Of a DNA stretch of 64,000 nucleotides, positions 22,975-34,810 are shown in pieces. Both the position numbers and the translations under genes were made by a program. Origin of the DNA: Massospora cicadina (lineage: Eukaryota; Entomophthoromycota; Entomophthoromycetes; Entomophthorales; Entomophthoraceae). The notes beneath the pieces were generated by a model. It worked only from the letters and a program-made list of their open reading frames with translations. It was not told the origin of the DNA and did no database searches. The stretch spans positions 1 through 64,000 of the forward strand of contig JAKSZP010014535.1 of the NCBI GenBank assembly GCA_022478985.1. The letters run 5' to 3'. Numbering within the stretch: position 1 is the stretch's first letter; each line of letters opens with the position of its first letter.

Positions 22975-24015
22975 ATGATGGTGCTCATCACAGTTTTCTC
23001 GTTTTGTTTTGGTGCATCTCAGCGTTATTCTTGCAACTACCAATTGGGAAGTGCCCACCCTTTCCGCTTATACCTGTGGTCTCAGACCTTTCATGATTCT
23101 GTTGTAGTGATTCCCCACCTTTCTCCTGAGATCTACTCAGAAACTCAACAGGCCTTGGCTACACTTGAGCCAAAACCTTCCTTAGTAAATGAATACTTAT
23201 CTGGTTCCCGTCCTCTTTTACATGGAGTAGATTTGTTGTATTTACTGTCTTCAGAAGCGGCCAACTGTGTTTTTGCCATATTCCGTGCACATCCGCGCTT
23301 GTTGAGATCCATGGAGGGCTCAGAGCGTGTTTTGGTGCAACGTCATCCTGATGAAGCATCCATCCAATCCTTCTACAAGTTCTTTTTGTTGCGACAAGTG
23401 GGTCAGCTGGTGAAATTATATTTGAATGAATTTTGTGAAAAAGCCCAGGCCTTACCTTTTCCAGACATCATGAAAACATCGTTTCTCCATTTTTCCTTGG
23501 ACCTCTCCATGCAAAATTCCCCAATTTGGCTGTCGCCCCCTTCCAACTTTATTCTTCTGATTGAAGCCCTTTGGGGTAATTTCTCCGCTCCAACCCTGTT
23601 GGGGCCACATAATACGGCCGTCATAATTGCACCTGGGTCAGCCCCTATAAATATGGGAACTAAAAAGTCACGCACATCTCTCACAACAATGGAATCTTAT
23701 CCTTCTAAACCTTTGAATTTTGCGGAATTCAAAGCCAAGTGGAGTTCTAGCCCAAAGTCTAAAATAAACGTGTCAGCTGATTCCGCCATGATGATGTCAC
23801 CTGTGGTCGCCCCTATAAATACCGCGTCCTCAACTAGTAATATTTCCTTGAATCATGAGGTGCTTCCCACTGGTTTCCTCCCCATCTCGGCAGAAATCAA
23901 GGGTTTAGGAGGTTCCAGACCCAAATTTAACCAAAAATGGGACCCTGTTAACATTATTCTTCCCACTACATTTCTGGGGTGCATGCTGACACATCAGTTC
24001 TGGGCTTGGGGGTGA
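22975..24015 (+). CDS. Gag-like protein of element D
   Basis: The longest uninterrupted frame of the window, 346 codons, right after the 5' LTR. The central part (about residues 95-180) has the capsid pattern of Ty3/gypsy gag, for example SFYKFFLLRQVGQLVKLY and FCEKAQALPFPDI. The C-terminal third is Ser/Pro/Lys-rich and has two Pro-Ile-Asn repeats (SAPINMG, VAPINTA). No zinc knuckle is seen, as in many chromoviruses with short nucleocapsids. It starts with MMVLITVF, and the true start may be upstream. The open length suggests relatively recent insertion. Confidence 0.7.
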   Translation: MMVLITVFSFCFGASQRYSCNYQLGSAHPFRLYLWSQTFHDSVVVIPHLSPEIYSETQQALATLEPKPSLVNEYLSGSRPLLHGVDLLYLLSSEAANCVFAIFRAHPRLLRSMEGSERVLVQRHPDEASIQSFYKFFLLRQVGQLVKLYLNEFCEKAQALPFPDIMKTSFLHFSLDLSMQNSPIWLSPPSNFILLIEALWGNFSAPTLLGPHNTAVIIAPGSAPINMGTKKSRTSLTTMESYPSKPLNFAEFKAKWSSSPKSKINVSADSAMMMSPVVAPINTASSTSNISLNHEVLPTGFLPISAEIKGLGGSRPKFNQKWDPVNIILPTTFLGCMLTHQFWAWG

Positions 24016-24250
24016 TGGACCTGGATATTGATGCACTCTAAACCATCAGAGTAGGTGTGGGTCCACTGGAGCCTGAAAACGCGTTATATAATGCGAGAAA
24101 TTTATCACAAAACAAGCCGTTTATAAGCTCATATGTCCAGGATGAGGAACCTATTCAAGTATATCAGATTACCCCTGATAACCCTCCTTTGACTTCTACC
24201 ATGATCTGGGGCACTCATTAAGTGGAAAATGAACTTCATTTTATATAATA

Positions 24251-24791
24251 ATGTATATGCCTGCAGAAGGTGGGGTGGGATATGTGGCCTCAGTAGTAAG
24301 AGTGGCCCACTATCCCTCCCCCTTCTATGATTCCAAAACATACCCTGAAGGATTGTTCAATCCAGAGGAAAAATTTTCAGGTGAGATAGTGGCGTTTTCT
24401 GCTTTAAATAAATCCCATTATGGATACTTCTTATTGACTGCATTTTACATCCCCTTTTGGGAAGTTCAGCAAAAATATTTTAGTGGATAACAGTGCCTCA
24501 AATAATTTTATTGACCAAGACCTTGCTGACTACCTTGAGTTGAGTTACTCACCAGGTGGTATGGTTAGAGGCGGGGCTTCTCAAGGTATCCTCACACTGA
24601 ATGTCATGGGGTTAGTTGACTTCCAGGTGAGCTTATATCTTCTGTCTGACCATTTTCAAGCTATCAGAAACCTCTTGTTCCCTATTATTTTGGGTGTAGA
24701 GTGGTGGAGAAAGTTTGACGTAAGGACTAATTTGAAAGTAAACACTCTATCCTTGTCTTTGATAAACGGTCACCAGTTATTTGTTCCTTAG
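24251..24791 (+). pseudogene. Aspartic protease of element D
   Basis: The active site reads VDNSASNNFI (about 24480-24510) where VDSGASxxFI is expected. The Asp is kept but the Ser-Gly pair is changed. Downstream, FPIILGVEWWRKFD matches the conserved LGxxWL block, and a stop at 24790 separates it from RT. The relic at 4989-7765 has the same block (YPVILGVSWY). It cleaves the polyprotein in active relatives. Confidence 0.75.
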
Positions 24792-25786
24792 GTGGAGGAT
24801 AAAACCCAGGGAAAATTACCCCATTGGCCCAATGTTCACACCCCTTATCTTGCCCCTTTGCTTAAGTCCTCCGTGGAACTTTCCTTACCTTCCTGTTTGG
24901 AGGGGTTGAAATCTTCTTTTGATGCAGCTTCAGCTAATACACTACCAGATCACTCTGAGTTCGATTGTGATTTTAAGCTCACTGTGGATCAGGTGCATAT
25001 ATCTTCCCCCATTTACCCATTGACTGTCCGGGAGGAAGAGGCTTTATATGTGTGGGTGAAGGAGCAGTTGGCCAAAGGTGCCATCTTTCAGCATATCTCC
25101 CCTGTATGCTCCCCTCTTCTCTTTGTAATAAGGCTTATGAAAATTTACGCCCTTGTTTCAATTATGGCGATTTAAACAATGTGACTGTACCTGACCTTCA
25201 ACCCTCCCTTTAGATTCCCAGATTTCGCGTTATGTAGAAAAGGCAAAAGTCTTCTCCAATTTGAATTGCCTCAATGCGTTCAATCAAATCTGGATAAAGA
25301 AGGGCCTGGAGTGGCTAACCGCATTCCACACCAGAAAAGGAATTTTCCAATTTTGGGTCATGCCCTTTGGGTTTAATAATGCCCCTGCGACCTTTCAATG
25401 CCGCATTGATGCTGCGTTGGGGACTTGTTGGGGGTATACGCGGTTGCCTACACGGATGATATCCTATTGTTTTCCCCTGATCAGGAGTCCCATTAAGTAC
25501 ACCTTTAACAAGTGGTGGAGATGTTGAGGGCCGCTCACCTTACGCTCAAGATCATAAATGTGAATTCTTCAAGTCCCAGGTCACTTTTATGGGCAACGTC
25601 GTGTTTGACCAAGGCCATATGATAACTCCAGACAAGGAGAAGGTTATTCGTGAGTGGCCCACCCCCACCTCAGCCAAGGAATTGAGGAGCTTAGTGGGGG
25701 ACGTGTACATTCCTCAATAAGTTAACGCCCAATCTCTCTGAGGTGGCAGCACCCTTATATGAGGCTAGCGGTGCCAAGGTGCTTCT
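24792..25786 (+). pseudogene. Reverse transcriptase of element D
   Basis: SPIYPLTVREEEALYVW (about 25000-25050) is the standard RT entry of Tf1-like and chromovirus elements. LNCLNAFNQIWIKKG, EWLTAFHTRKGIF and MPFGFNNAPATFQ (25261-25400) are the core motifs. After a frameshift the catalytic box reads AYTDDILLFS (about 25446-25475) with both Asp kept. The thumb region includes VTFMGNVVF. Frameshifts lie near 25140, 25210, 25440 and 25540. Confidence 0.9.
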
Positions 25787-26695
25787 GTGGTCCCCGTTTT
25801 GGAGGATGATTTACAAGCGGTGAAGTGCACCCTGTTATCCACATCCATCCTTAACTATGTCGACCCTGCAAAGGAGTTCATTGTGTCTTCTGATGCTTCC
25901 AACTTTGCCATTTTGGCTGCCTTGTTACAGGTGGGCAAAGATGGTACTGAGCATCCGGCGGGATATTTTTCTAGGAAAATGTCTCTGCATGAGTTAAAGT
26001 ACGCCGTTTATGACAAGGAGTCATTATCAGTGGTGGAGGCACTGACTTATTGGCGTTACCACTTACATGGCTCCTCCCAACCATTTCGTGTATGCACAGA
26101 TCACTGGGTCTTGTTGTACTACCGCGCTCCTCATGTCCTAACTCCACGGCAGACCCATAGGCATGAGACCCTTGCCCAATTTGCATTCTCCTATGAGTTC
26201 ACCAAGGGCAAGGAGAATGGTTTGGCGGATGCTTTAAGCCGCAACTCTGCTTTGGCTCCCAATTTAAAGGAGGTAGAAATTCATAACACCCAGTTGATAA
26301 TTCCTCTGAGTAAGATTCTTCCTCAACTTCCTGATTCCATGGTAAGCACTCCAGCTCTCGCACCTTTGGAAAATGCAGCTGAATATAGTATGTTCAGAAA
26401 GGTAGTTCTTTTTCAGTTGTTATCAGCAAAACATACTGTTGTTCTCACTAAGAGCGCTCAAAATAAGGAGAGCTTATCCAGGGGTTATCATGTAAAGGAT
26501 GAGATGGTGTGGTTTCAGGGGCGCCTATGGGGTCCTGCTGGACCACTGCACCTGGAAATCATCCAGTACCATCATGACGGAATCACCATTGGTCTTCATG
26601 GGAAAGCAAAGGCCTTTGAGTTGATACGACGCACTTACAATTGGAAGGGCTTGCCTGCTCAGGTGGGATGGTATTTTAAAGAGAGCCTGATATGA
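25787..26695 (+). pseudogene. RNase H and integrase zinc finger of element D
   Basis: A 302-codon open stretch. RNase H motifs are FIVSSDASNFAILAALLQ (about 25878-25930), HPAGYFSRKMS, VYDKESLSVVEAL and VCTDHWVLLYY. The tether ends in GKENGLADALSRN (about 26205-26243). The integrase N terminus follows, with HHDGITIGLHGKAKAFELI and TYNWKGLP near 26570-26660. The CXXC part is lost: KESLI then a stop. Frames agree throughout, so only the zinc finger is visibly damaged. Confidence 0.9.
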
Positions 26696-27790
26696 AAATA
26701 AATGAAACCCAATCGACAACCTTTAGCATTGTTGTTGGTACCAGTCCAAAAGGCTGAAGAGTTCTGGACTTCCCTATCTGAGGATTTCATTGTAGAATTA
26801 CCCGTTTCTGATGGTTATGATGCCATCTTGGTGGTGGTGTACTGCTCTATGAAGTTCGCCCAATTTATTCCTTTCAGAACGACCATAACCGCTTCTTAAA
26901 TGGCCAGGCTCTTCATCACACATGTATTTGTGCTTCTTGGGGCTCCTCAAGAAATCATTAGTGACTGGGGACCCCAGTTCACCTCCGCCTTTTGGAAAGA
27001 GTTGTGTAAAACTCTTCAAATTCTCCCCTTCCATTCAACTGCCTATCACCTCCAATCATATGGGCAGACCAAACGAGTGAACCAGTGCTTGGAACAATTT
27101 CTGCGTTGTACACCGCCGCAGATCATTCAGATTAGATTCCTCACCTTCTCATGGCCCAATTTAGCTACAACAACACTTTGCACTCGTCAATCAGTTGTTC
27201 ACCCTTTTTCACCAACTATGGCTTTAACCCTGCCTTTAACATGGAGCCCTGCTGTGATTCCAAAGTGGAAGCGGTGGTGGACTTTGCTAAGACCATCAAG
27301 AAGGTCCACCAGGGGGTTTCCACAAGTTTGGAGGCGGCTATGCTAGTTTATAAGGAGAACGCTGATGGTAAGCGCTGAGTGGGTCCAGCATACAAGGAAG
27401 GTAATCTCGTGATGCTTAATGTTTGTAATATCCCTATCAAGCAGCCATGCAAAAAACTGGGTCCAAAGAGGATTGAGCCTACCATATTGTTAGAAAGGTG
27501 GGTCATGCCTCAGACCAGTTGGATCTTCCCTCCGCGTTCCAGATCTTCTCCATCTTTCATGAGAGCAAATTGACGTTGTTTGAGGGCCCCCCACCTGCAA
27601 CTCCCAAGGCTTATCTTGTGGATGGGGCGCCAGATTGGAAAGTGGAGGAAATAGTAGCCTCCTGCCATGTTAAGCGACATCTCGAGTACCTAGTATCCTG
27701 GAAGGGGTTTGACATGGCTGGAAACAGTTGGGTGCCAGAATGTGACTGTTCATGCCCAAGACCTGATTGAATCATTCAATAATCATTTCC
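26696..27790 (+). pseudogene. Integrase core and chromodomain of element D
   Basis: Core: SEDFIVELPVSDGYDAI (about 26780-26825) and IISDWGPQFTSAFW, with catalytic Asp at codon 26963. Then comes YGQTKRVNQCLEQFLR, where the catalytic Glu is Lys (codon AAA, 27071-27073). C-terminal part: PCKKLGPKRIEPTILL near 27445. A chromodomain spans about 27636-27750, with VEEIVASC, LEYLVSWKGF and SWVPE; such domains steer integration to chromatin marks. There are several stops and shifts. The frame ends near the polypurine stretch at about 27900. Confidence 0.9.
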
Positions 27791-27916
27791 CTGAGGCTTC
27801 AGGATTAAAGCCCAACCCAGCCGTTGCTGCTATGAAGTTGTCACCCGCACATAAGAACTTCTCCTTAGCAAACGCCCCTGAAGGGGGGGTGGAGCCCAAG
27901 AGGGAGGAGAGAGTAA

Positions 27917-28807
27917 TGTCATGGTTGGATGACTTAATAGTGGGAACCAACGCCAAGGATAAGGCTGGGTGACAGGAGGCCCAGAAGGTGAAACTTCAGA
28001 TTCTTCCTGGCCTGAAACACACATTAGACCAACGCTGGGTGCAAGAAAGCTATGCCCAGGCTGGTACTAATGGGTGCAAAACGCACATCCCCTTGTCTCA
28101 GCCAAGGCACTGAAATGAACAATCTATGCAACAAACAAAGACGGTTCAATTTGGTTAATTGGAAAATGAAAGTTCAAATCCCATTTGAGTTACAAAATCT
28201 TGTGCTCGGGTAGAATACAGCTTCAATTGATCACTTGAGTGAAGGCACTTTTGGTGTAATTTATCAAATCAGATGAAAGCATTTGTCTATTGGACGTCAA
28301 GGCTTGGGCACACTTCTGCAGACCCATAATTACCCCAACTCAGTTCAGATATGTTTTTCATGACCAACATTCCTTGTTGTCTAACTTTTCACAAATAAAA
28401 TTACCCGTTTTTGACGTTTTCTTATGGTTCCATGGACGAACTTGGGTGCAGACCTCTTTGAGGAGATCTCCACCTATGTTGGCCACTACATACTTTCCCA
28501 ATTTACAAAAGTTTTGGGTGCTCCCTTGGGCCACTCCAGTCACCTACAGATTGTGGCGCCCAAACCTCCTGGCACCGATTTACACTTGATTATGGACTCC
28601 CCTCTGGGGTCCACTCAAGCTGTGTTGTTTCTAGCTTACCTGTTACTGTATATCACGCTCTACACCCTTGCCTTGGGTCCCTTTTGTACAGGCACCATTC
28701 AAGGTGCCTTGTTTCCCATTCTCCTAACGGCTAGTTCCTTAGCAGTGTGTGTTTGCATCCCACACCACCTCGCTGGGAATGAGAGAATTACAGACACTCT
28801 CATGACA
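27917..28807 (+). repeat. 3' LTR of element D
   Basis: TGTCATGG to TGACA, 891 bp, preceded by the purine run GAGGGAGGAGAGAGTAA. It is followed by the target-site duplication CATAT. Its tRNA-like box has decayed (AGTTCAAATCCC). An open frame matching the 5' LTR one starts at 28424 and here runs on into element C. Confidence 0.95.
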
Positions 28808-28812
28808 CATAT

Positions 28813-28920
28813 GCTGAAAAGGACCCTGCTAGCAGTCAGATCTTCAACCGAGTGCATGCAGAGTTTCTCCGTGAATATAAGCAATAGGAGCCTTATTGTC
28901 CAGTCAAAGGGGGAGAGTAA
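28813..28920 (+). pseudogene. Last part of element C integrase and polypurine tract
   Basis: Continuation of element C after the nested element D. A short coding tail (near 28850-28900, FNRVHAEFLREYK) leads to the polypurine tract AAAGGGGGAGAG at 28905-28916, just before the 3' LTR. Confidence 0.7.
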
Positions 28921-29416
28921 TGTCATAATTCTGATATGACTGGAGATCAGCCCTAAGTCATTATGGCGCAATGGATAGGATATGCTGAGTTTAATATGAT
29001 TAATGATTATTTGAGCGCCTCTAGGTGAGGTGATATTGGGTTGTTAGAAATTGCTTCAAATTAAATGATCATGAAATTAACAAATGAAGAGTTGCTAGAC
29101 CCAATGAGATATGGCGAATTAAATTACTAAGCCATGGAAGCGGGATCATCAAAGTTATTACAATATAGGTGAGACAAAATGATTAAGGAGGTTGGTTGTT
29201 AATAGTTTAGAGTGAGTGGAACAGCGAAAATCCGCTGTAGATATTGATATTAAGAAAAAGGGTATAGAGGGAGCAAGTGCTCCATATTTATTAGATAAAT
29301 TTTTTCTATTGTTTCAAGGGCAACAATCCTCATATCGTTAGTCCTATTGCTCAGTGGGTCAAACCCTGTGCAAAATTGTGTATGTAGTATCTCAACAATA
29401 ATGCCAATTTTCAATA
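28921..29416 (+). repeat. 3' LTR of element C
   Basis: Starts TGTCATAATTCTGATAT; 496 bp. It contains TGGCGCAATGGATAGG, a good match to a tRNA D-arm/A box, and GCTCAGTGGGTCAAACCC near the end. TGGGA after it forms a target-site duplication with TGGGG at 16654-16658. Confidence 0.9.
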
Positions 29417-29421
29417 TGGGA

Positions 29422-30056
29422 TTTCAAAACCCGTTCAATTTTTGTTTTTCTATATTGGAGCAGCCATTCCTACAATCAATAACTCTAGGTTGGTCATTCT
29501 CGAGATATAGTACCCTGTCCAATGGAAACATGCGCCTATTGGTGCACTTGGGCTTAGCACCACTTCCACCAATTAATGATTCCCACCAAATGTAAAAGTA
29601 TGTTTCCTTGAGACCAACCTTTATTGTTGGTCGACTACCTATTAAAAAAATTCCTCATTATCTTTACATTTTTTAAAATGGTGCCTTGGGCAAACCTGTG
29701 CATGGACCTCCAAGGAGGTCTCCAACAACGATGATCATTTTACTTCTACCCAAATATTTACTAAATCTGGTGCGCCGCTGGGAAGCTCTGGTTCCCCCTA
29801 GATAGAGGCAATCAAGCTCTCATGAACAGATCCCCTCTTGGCTACAGACTCCCATTTGGGGTTGAACTAAGTTTTGTGGCATAATGGTTTTTTCTACTAT
29901 ATCCATGTCTTATGGTCTTACCCTTGGTTCCCTCTATTCTGGAGCCTCAGCGGTGTCCTGTTTACCATCTTGATAATGACTAGTTCCCTGGTGGTGTGAT
30001 AGTGCACTCCAAACCACTACTCTTGGAATTGGAGAGTTACAGACATTCTTTTGACA
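29422..30056 (+). repeat. Rest of the D-type LTR interrupted by element C
   Basis: Continues the LTR cut at 16658. It shows ATGGTGCCTTGGGCAAACCT (compare ATGGTTCCTTGGGCGAACTT at 22497), GGGCACACTTC-like and CATTCCTTGTTG-like blocks, and ends GAGAGTTACAGACATTCTT then TTGACA, as the element D LTR does. It is an older copy of the same LTR type as the element nested inside C. Confidence 0.75.
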
Positions 30057-33000
30057 GTCAAGGTTAATAAGAATGTTTTTCCTAATGATAAAAACTGAGG
30101 CAGAGTTTTAAAGCTCTAGGTCTGATTTTCAGCGTTACAGTTATGATTTGTGTTCAAATGCTACGGAACAGCATAGACGTGAGAATGGATCAAGTATCAG
30201 ACAAGGAGGGGGAGAAATAACTTTATGGTGAGAGAGGCACCAGTGTTAACCAGGGAGTTATAAAGGAGGGCCATCTTAAACTGTTAAAGTGATTATAGTC
30301 CTAAAATCTTTTCTTGAAACAAGCATAAGTAATGGGCAGTAGGGAGATCTCCTAAGGCCAGATGGACAAAGAAGTAATAATCCTCATATGTAGCAGGAAT
30401 GAAGTGCAGGGTTTTATAAAAGCTTCCATAGTAGGGAGAGATTTTAGGAGGGTTCTATTAGTCTCACTTGAGGAGAGTAACCACTAGTGAGCTCCCTCAG
30501 AGATTTCACAAAGAATAAGTTGAAAGAGAAGGACATCATTTAACTCCCTACCTTGGGAATTAAAATGAGACCTAAGGTTGTACAGATCACAGTTAGTAAC
30601 ATTTTTCCTGGTGTAGACCGCCACACCAAAGCTAAGCCAATAAGCCCTTGAAGTTAAGGCCAGAACCCTTGAGGAATACTAATGACCTCTATAAGGTCTT
30701 TTACTGCAAATAGGTTCTGATTTTTCCAGTTAGGGATGATGGAAACTGCACTCCAGAGATAGAAAAACCAGCAAAAATCGACCCAGAAATACGGAAATCA
30801 GCCAATATGAAGTTATGAAATTTGGTTGAATTTGTAAGTTTTCAAGTTTTGCTAAAGTACAAAAATTTTACAGCTCAGATCAGGTTTTGCTAATAGTTTT
30901 AAAACCATTGTGAATCTTTCCTTTAACTTTAAAACCCAAGATTAGAAAGCTTTTCTTTTCTCAGATAGACCATTAAAGTTTAATAAAGTTTATAATTAAT
31001 TGCCAAAGCTTTCCCAGCCTTATCTATTTATTATTATTATGAAAACTTTGGTTAAAGCCTTTTCAATATCCAGACTCCTTTTCCGCCTGGTATAACTCTC
31101 ACCTTTGGCGTGGAACCGCCCTATACGCTGTGGCATATTCTGCTGACACTGCCATGTTTTATTTTGCTGCGTTCCATGAAGTTCTTACGCTACCTACCCA
31201 ACTCTCAGGGACTCAAGTCCCTGATGGTTTTCATCAGTTTAGCGCTTTGTTCAGAAAACAATTTGGAAACATGACTGAGATAACCTTGGATGTTGCTTTC
31301 TTTTGCTTGGACACTTTGCCTTGTTCTTACACCATTTTGTCTGGCACTTTTTCCCCATGACCTCCTGAGCTCAGTTTCTTGTTGCAGTACAGCTTGTTAA
31401 AGATCTCTTTGTGAATTTTGTTTCTAAGGAGGAAGGTAGAGATAAATGAGTAGTGATAGGTATGCATACTGGATGAGTTTCTTGAGTAGAGGGAGCCACA
31501 CAATGCCCTCGATGCTCCCTTTATGAAGTCAAATATCAGGACTAGGAGGGATAAAATAATTCCTACCCAGTGCGCGGTTTCTTAAAACTTTTTCAGAGGG
31601 CTGGGATAACTCTAGCAACCAACATGGGAAAAACTCACAAATAAATCTAGACTTTTAAAAGATAACGTCCAGGAAAGTAAAGTGCAGGTAGTTGCTGAAG
31701 TACAATATATGTAAAAGCTGCAAGAAGAGGTCAAAGTGGGCAAGCAGAAAGAAGCAAAGTCCTTGGTTATCTTTAGTATATTTGCAAATAAATTTTCGAG
31801 TTAAACACACACTTAATTGACACAGAGTAATAGGGAAGGACTCATTAAGAGTTGAGTAAGCTTGGTAGAGACTAAGGTGAAATTTGTGAAATAGGAAGCT
31901 GTGGTCTTGGCAGAATAGGCTGCGGCATAGGTGCAAGCTTTGCGCTCAACAGTAGGGCAGACCAGAACCTCAAAATAAGTCTAGCTATTGTGATAATATT
32001 ATTATCCATTTAATATAATAAAATTTCTTTGAAATAGGGAAGTTTAGACGAAAAATACTCTGAAGTTTATTTATATAGATAAATATTTGAGAAAAGCAAA
32101 AACAATTATAAGCTGAAATACTACTAAATAGGGGAATTTTGTGAGAATCAAACAATTTATAAAAGCCAATCTAAAATCAAATGTTTTTGCTTTTTAACAA
32201 GATCATAATATTCTGAACTTTGATAAACTGAGTTACCTCATACCTATTGTCATTTGGATTTTTGAAGCATTTTCTCAATCTTCAGCCATTTTTTCACCAA
32301 TAGCTTCAACCCTGACTGGTAAAAACCCATTTTTTGGTCAATGACCTGAGAGAGATCACTAGAGTCTCTCAAGGGTTCTGCCTTACTTCTAGTGGCTTTA
32401 GATTCTTGTCCTTGAAAGGGCGGTCCACTCCAGGAAAAATGCTCTTAGCTCTGACACAGAGATCTACTGGTATTTTTCAGGTATTATATGCACCTGAGAA
32501 GTAAGGTAACCCCTGCTAAGATAAATAAGAGTATAAGTTTCAATGGACTTTTTTATGTCTTAAAGGGTTCTTCCCAGATGTTGTCCAAATTTCTATTCCG
32601 TCTAAATGCATGCTTATTATATATAATAAACTAACTTGTCAATGACAAAGTAGAATAAGTTATATCAATAATATTTATTGCACTTTAAAACCTAAAATTA
32701 CAAGCCAGAGCGTAGAGATTGCTCTTCTTTGTAGCTTGATAAGGTCTTTGTAAGGGTCTCCAAATAACTGTAATGACCCAGGCGCCAGATATCAAGCTGT
32801 ATAGGGTTTTTATCTGTTGAAATCAATGCACAGGCATCATTTTTCAACCTAACAGGGTATATTCACCCAGGCAATAAGGTGCTAATTGATGACAGTAACC
32901 TTAACTAAACACAAAACAGAATCCTAATATACAATAATAGTGCTTTATAAATCAAGTGGTAGAATTTACTGTAGTATCAGATAATGCCAGTGGCTCTAGA

Positions 33001-33619
33001 GCTTGCTCAACTAATTGTCCTGATAGGCTCTCTTTCCACTTGATGGGAAAAAGATCCCCTTGCAGATTGGCATTCCTCCTCATATATGATTTTTCTACCA
33101 GAGTTCTCATTGGCGCTTTCCTATTTACCAAGCAGCACTCCAAGATTGGTATACTAAAATGGTCTTATTTGAATTGGTCTAAAGAGCGAAATCTAAGGAT
33201 TGTACTAATTTTTTCAAAAATAGGCATTCCTATGGACATAGCAAATTGCTGGCAAATGCACTAATAAAAGGGCCCTATTATTGCTGGTTTTATGCCAGCA
33301 TGGGGCAACGTGGAATAATGCTTCTGAACTGAAAAAGGAGACGACCAAAGATACCAAGTCCTCAGCGTCATTGCCAATAGTTTAGTGATTGAGAATTGTG
33401 TGGCAAGGTTTTAGGGATATACTGAATAGCATATTAATATTTCAGGCCACTAGTTATAAATGCAGAGGCCTCTTGGCATAATAATAACAAGATCAATCAA
33501 AACATTATCTAGTTATTAGTAAAAATATTTAATTAGATATTTATGAAAATAGCTTTTCTTTCCCACAAAAATAACAATAATTATTACGATTTGATTCAAA
33601 CAGAAATTTTTGATAATCA
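30057..33619. other. AT-rich interval with no recognised gene
   Basis: About 3.5 kb. A purine run GGAGGGGGAGAAATAAC at about 30206 looks like a polypurine tract. A 76-codon plus frame (31130-31360) continues upstream to about 31085 and reads as real protein (PDGFHQFSALFRKQFGN), perhaps a gag or host gene fragment. A 102-codon frame at 32956-33264 has no recognised motif. The rest shows many stops on both strands. It may hold an older, unrecognisable element. Confidence 0.4.
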
Positions 33620-33629
33620 CACAGGTGAT

Positions 33630-34810
33630 ATGGGCAAATTCAACAAATCCCGACTAAACTGGGTGAAATCTGTGTCTGGCAATGGCCAAAACGGTGCACC
33701 TAAGGGCAAAAAACGCCCTGGAGGAGGACCGGGAGCCAATGCTGCCAAAAAGCCACAAACCTAAACACTGCCCAAGCTTGTGGAGTTTACCACAAAACAA
33801 AACCAATACATGGAAATACAATATGCACAACCCTATTGAAAGTGGAACACAGGCTCCGACTTTTCTTAGGGGTCAAGTCCCCAACTCTGTGGGAGAAGGT
33901 GGGCGAGGCACAGGCCTCCCTTTTTCCCCATGTGGTGTATGTTACCACCCATACCATCCACCACAGCTGGATCAATATGAGTTATGAAACCAAAGAAGAT
34001 GCAGATGCTCCAGCAAAAGTCTGTGTTGAGATTTTCCTCCCTGAGGGCAAACAAATTGTGCACACCACGCACATCAGATGGAACAAAGCGAATACTATAT
34101 TCATCTTATTCAACTTGCTCCCCACCAACCTTCCTCACAAATTAATTGAGGAGGAGCTTCAAATTGGACTTCAAAGCTATGGAGAAATAAACAGCTAGAA
34201 CTACAGCGATTCCACCTGATGCTGAACCTGTGCACAGGAAAGGCAATCACTTGATCAACCTGGTCCCTAATGTGGCTGCAGACCCAACAAAAAACCCACG
34301 CACCACAGTGCTTCACCTCATAGATGGGGGAGTGTCAAAGCCATTCTGTGTCACAATGGAATGCGCACCGCCCATCTGCTACCTTGCACCGCATTAGAAC
34401 AAGGAACACGCATGCCCCATGAAGGAGGGCATCTTGGCCCATACTTCTGTGATGACGCCATGGACAATAATGAAGAGACCTTCAGAAAAATGGTCAACGC
34501 CAACCACGCTTTCCTCTGGGGAGAGGATGGGCACTACATCCTTATAGACCCAGTATCACCCAAAATATGAAAACAGGTACAGAAGGCCCTCAAGCAGGCA
34601 GCAGCCAAGGCTGCATCACTCGTGACCTCCTCCATTGACCCAGACCAAATCCAGGAGAACATAGAGAAAATCAGCTGAGCCAGCGTATCAGAGTAAAATG
34701 CTCAAGCTGAAGAAGCCATGGAGGTTATTAATCAAGCCAAACTATCAGAGCAGAAAGCCCAAGCTGAAAATTTTCTCAACAATTTGACTGAATCACCACA
34801 TCATTTCAAT
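33630..34810 (+). pseudogene. ORF1 of LINE-1
   Basis: ORF1 proteins of this type bind the LINE RNA. The start MGKFNKSRLNWVK is followed by a Lys/Gly-rich basic stretch (GKKRPGGGPG). The central region runs in frames 33836-34198 and matches LINE-4 (SYETKEDADAPAKVCVEI against FKNKEAEDEAAAVRCVI). The zinc knuckle region near 34340-34415 keeps APPIC and HACPMKEG, but a stop and other changes disrupt it. There are at least three frameshifts. The C-terminal Ala/Lys/Gln-rich part resembles LINE-4. Confidence 0.75.

Larger units (their letters stand above)
21987..28807 (+). mobile_element. Chromodomain Ty3/gypsy element D, nested in C
   Basis: LTRs of 892 and 891 bp, TGTCATGG...TGACA, enclose gag, protease, RT, RNase H, integrase and a chromodomain. 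The 5-bp target-site duplication CATAT is exact (21982-21986 and 28808-28812). It interrupts the integrase of element C, so it is younger than C. It lacks the dUTPase-like domain of A, C and E and does not carry their primer site after the 5' LTR, so it belongs to a different lineage (chromovirus). Confidence 0.95.
16659..29416 (+). mobile_element. Ty3/gypsy element C, interrupted by element D
   Basis: LTRs at 16659-17156 and 28921-29416 (498 and 496 bp) flank a plus-strand gag, protease, dUTPase-like, RT, RNase H and integrase order. Without the nested element D (21987-28807) it is about 5.9 kb. TGGGG before the 5' LTR and TGGGA after the 3' LTR form a 5-bp target-site duplication with one change. 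The host sequence is a D-type LTR. All domains are present but carry stops and frameshifts. Confidence 0.9.

Noticed and set aside
31655..31936. 93-codon minus-strand frame
   Set aside because: Phe/Leu/His-rich text with no motif, typical of an antisense reading of AT-rich DNA.
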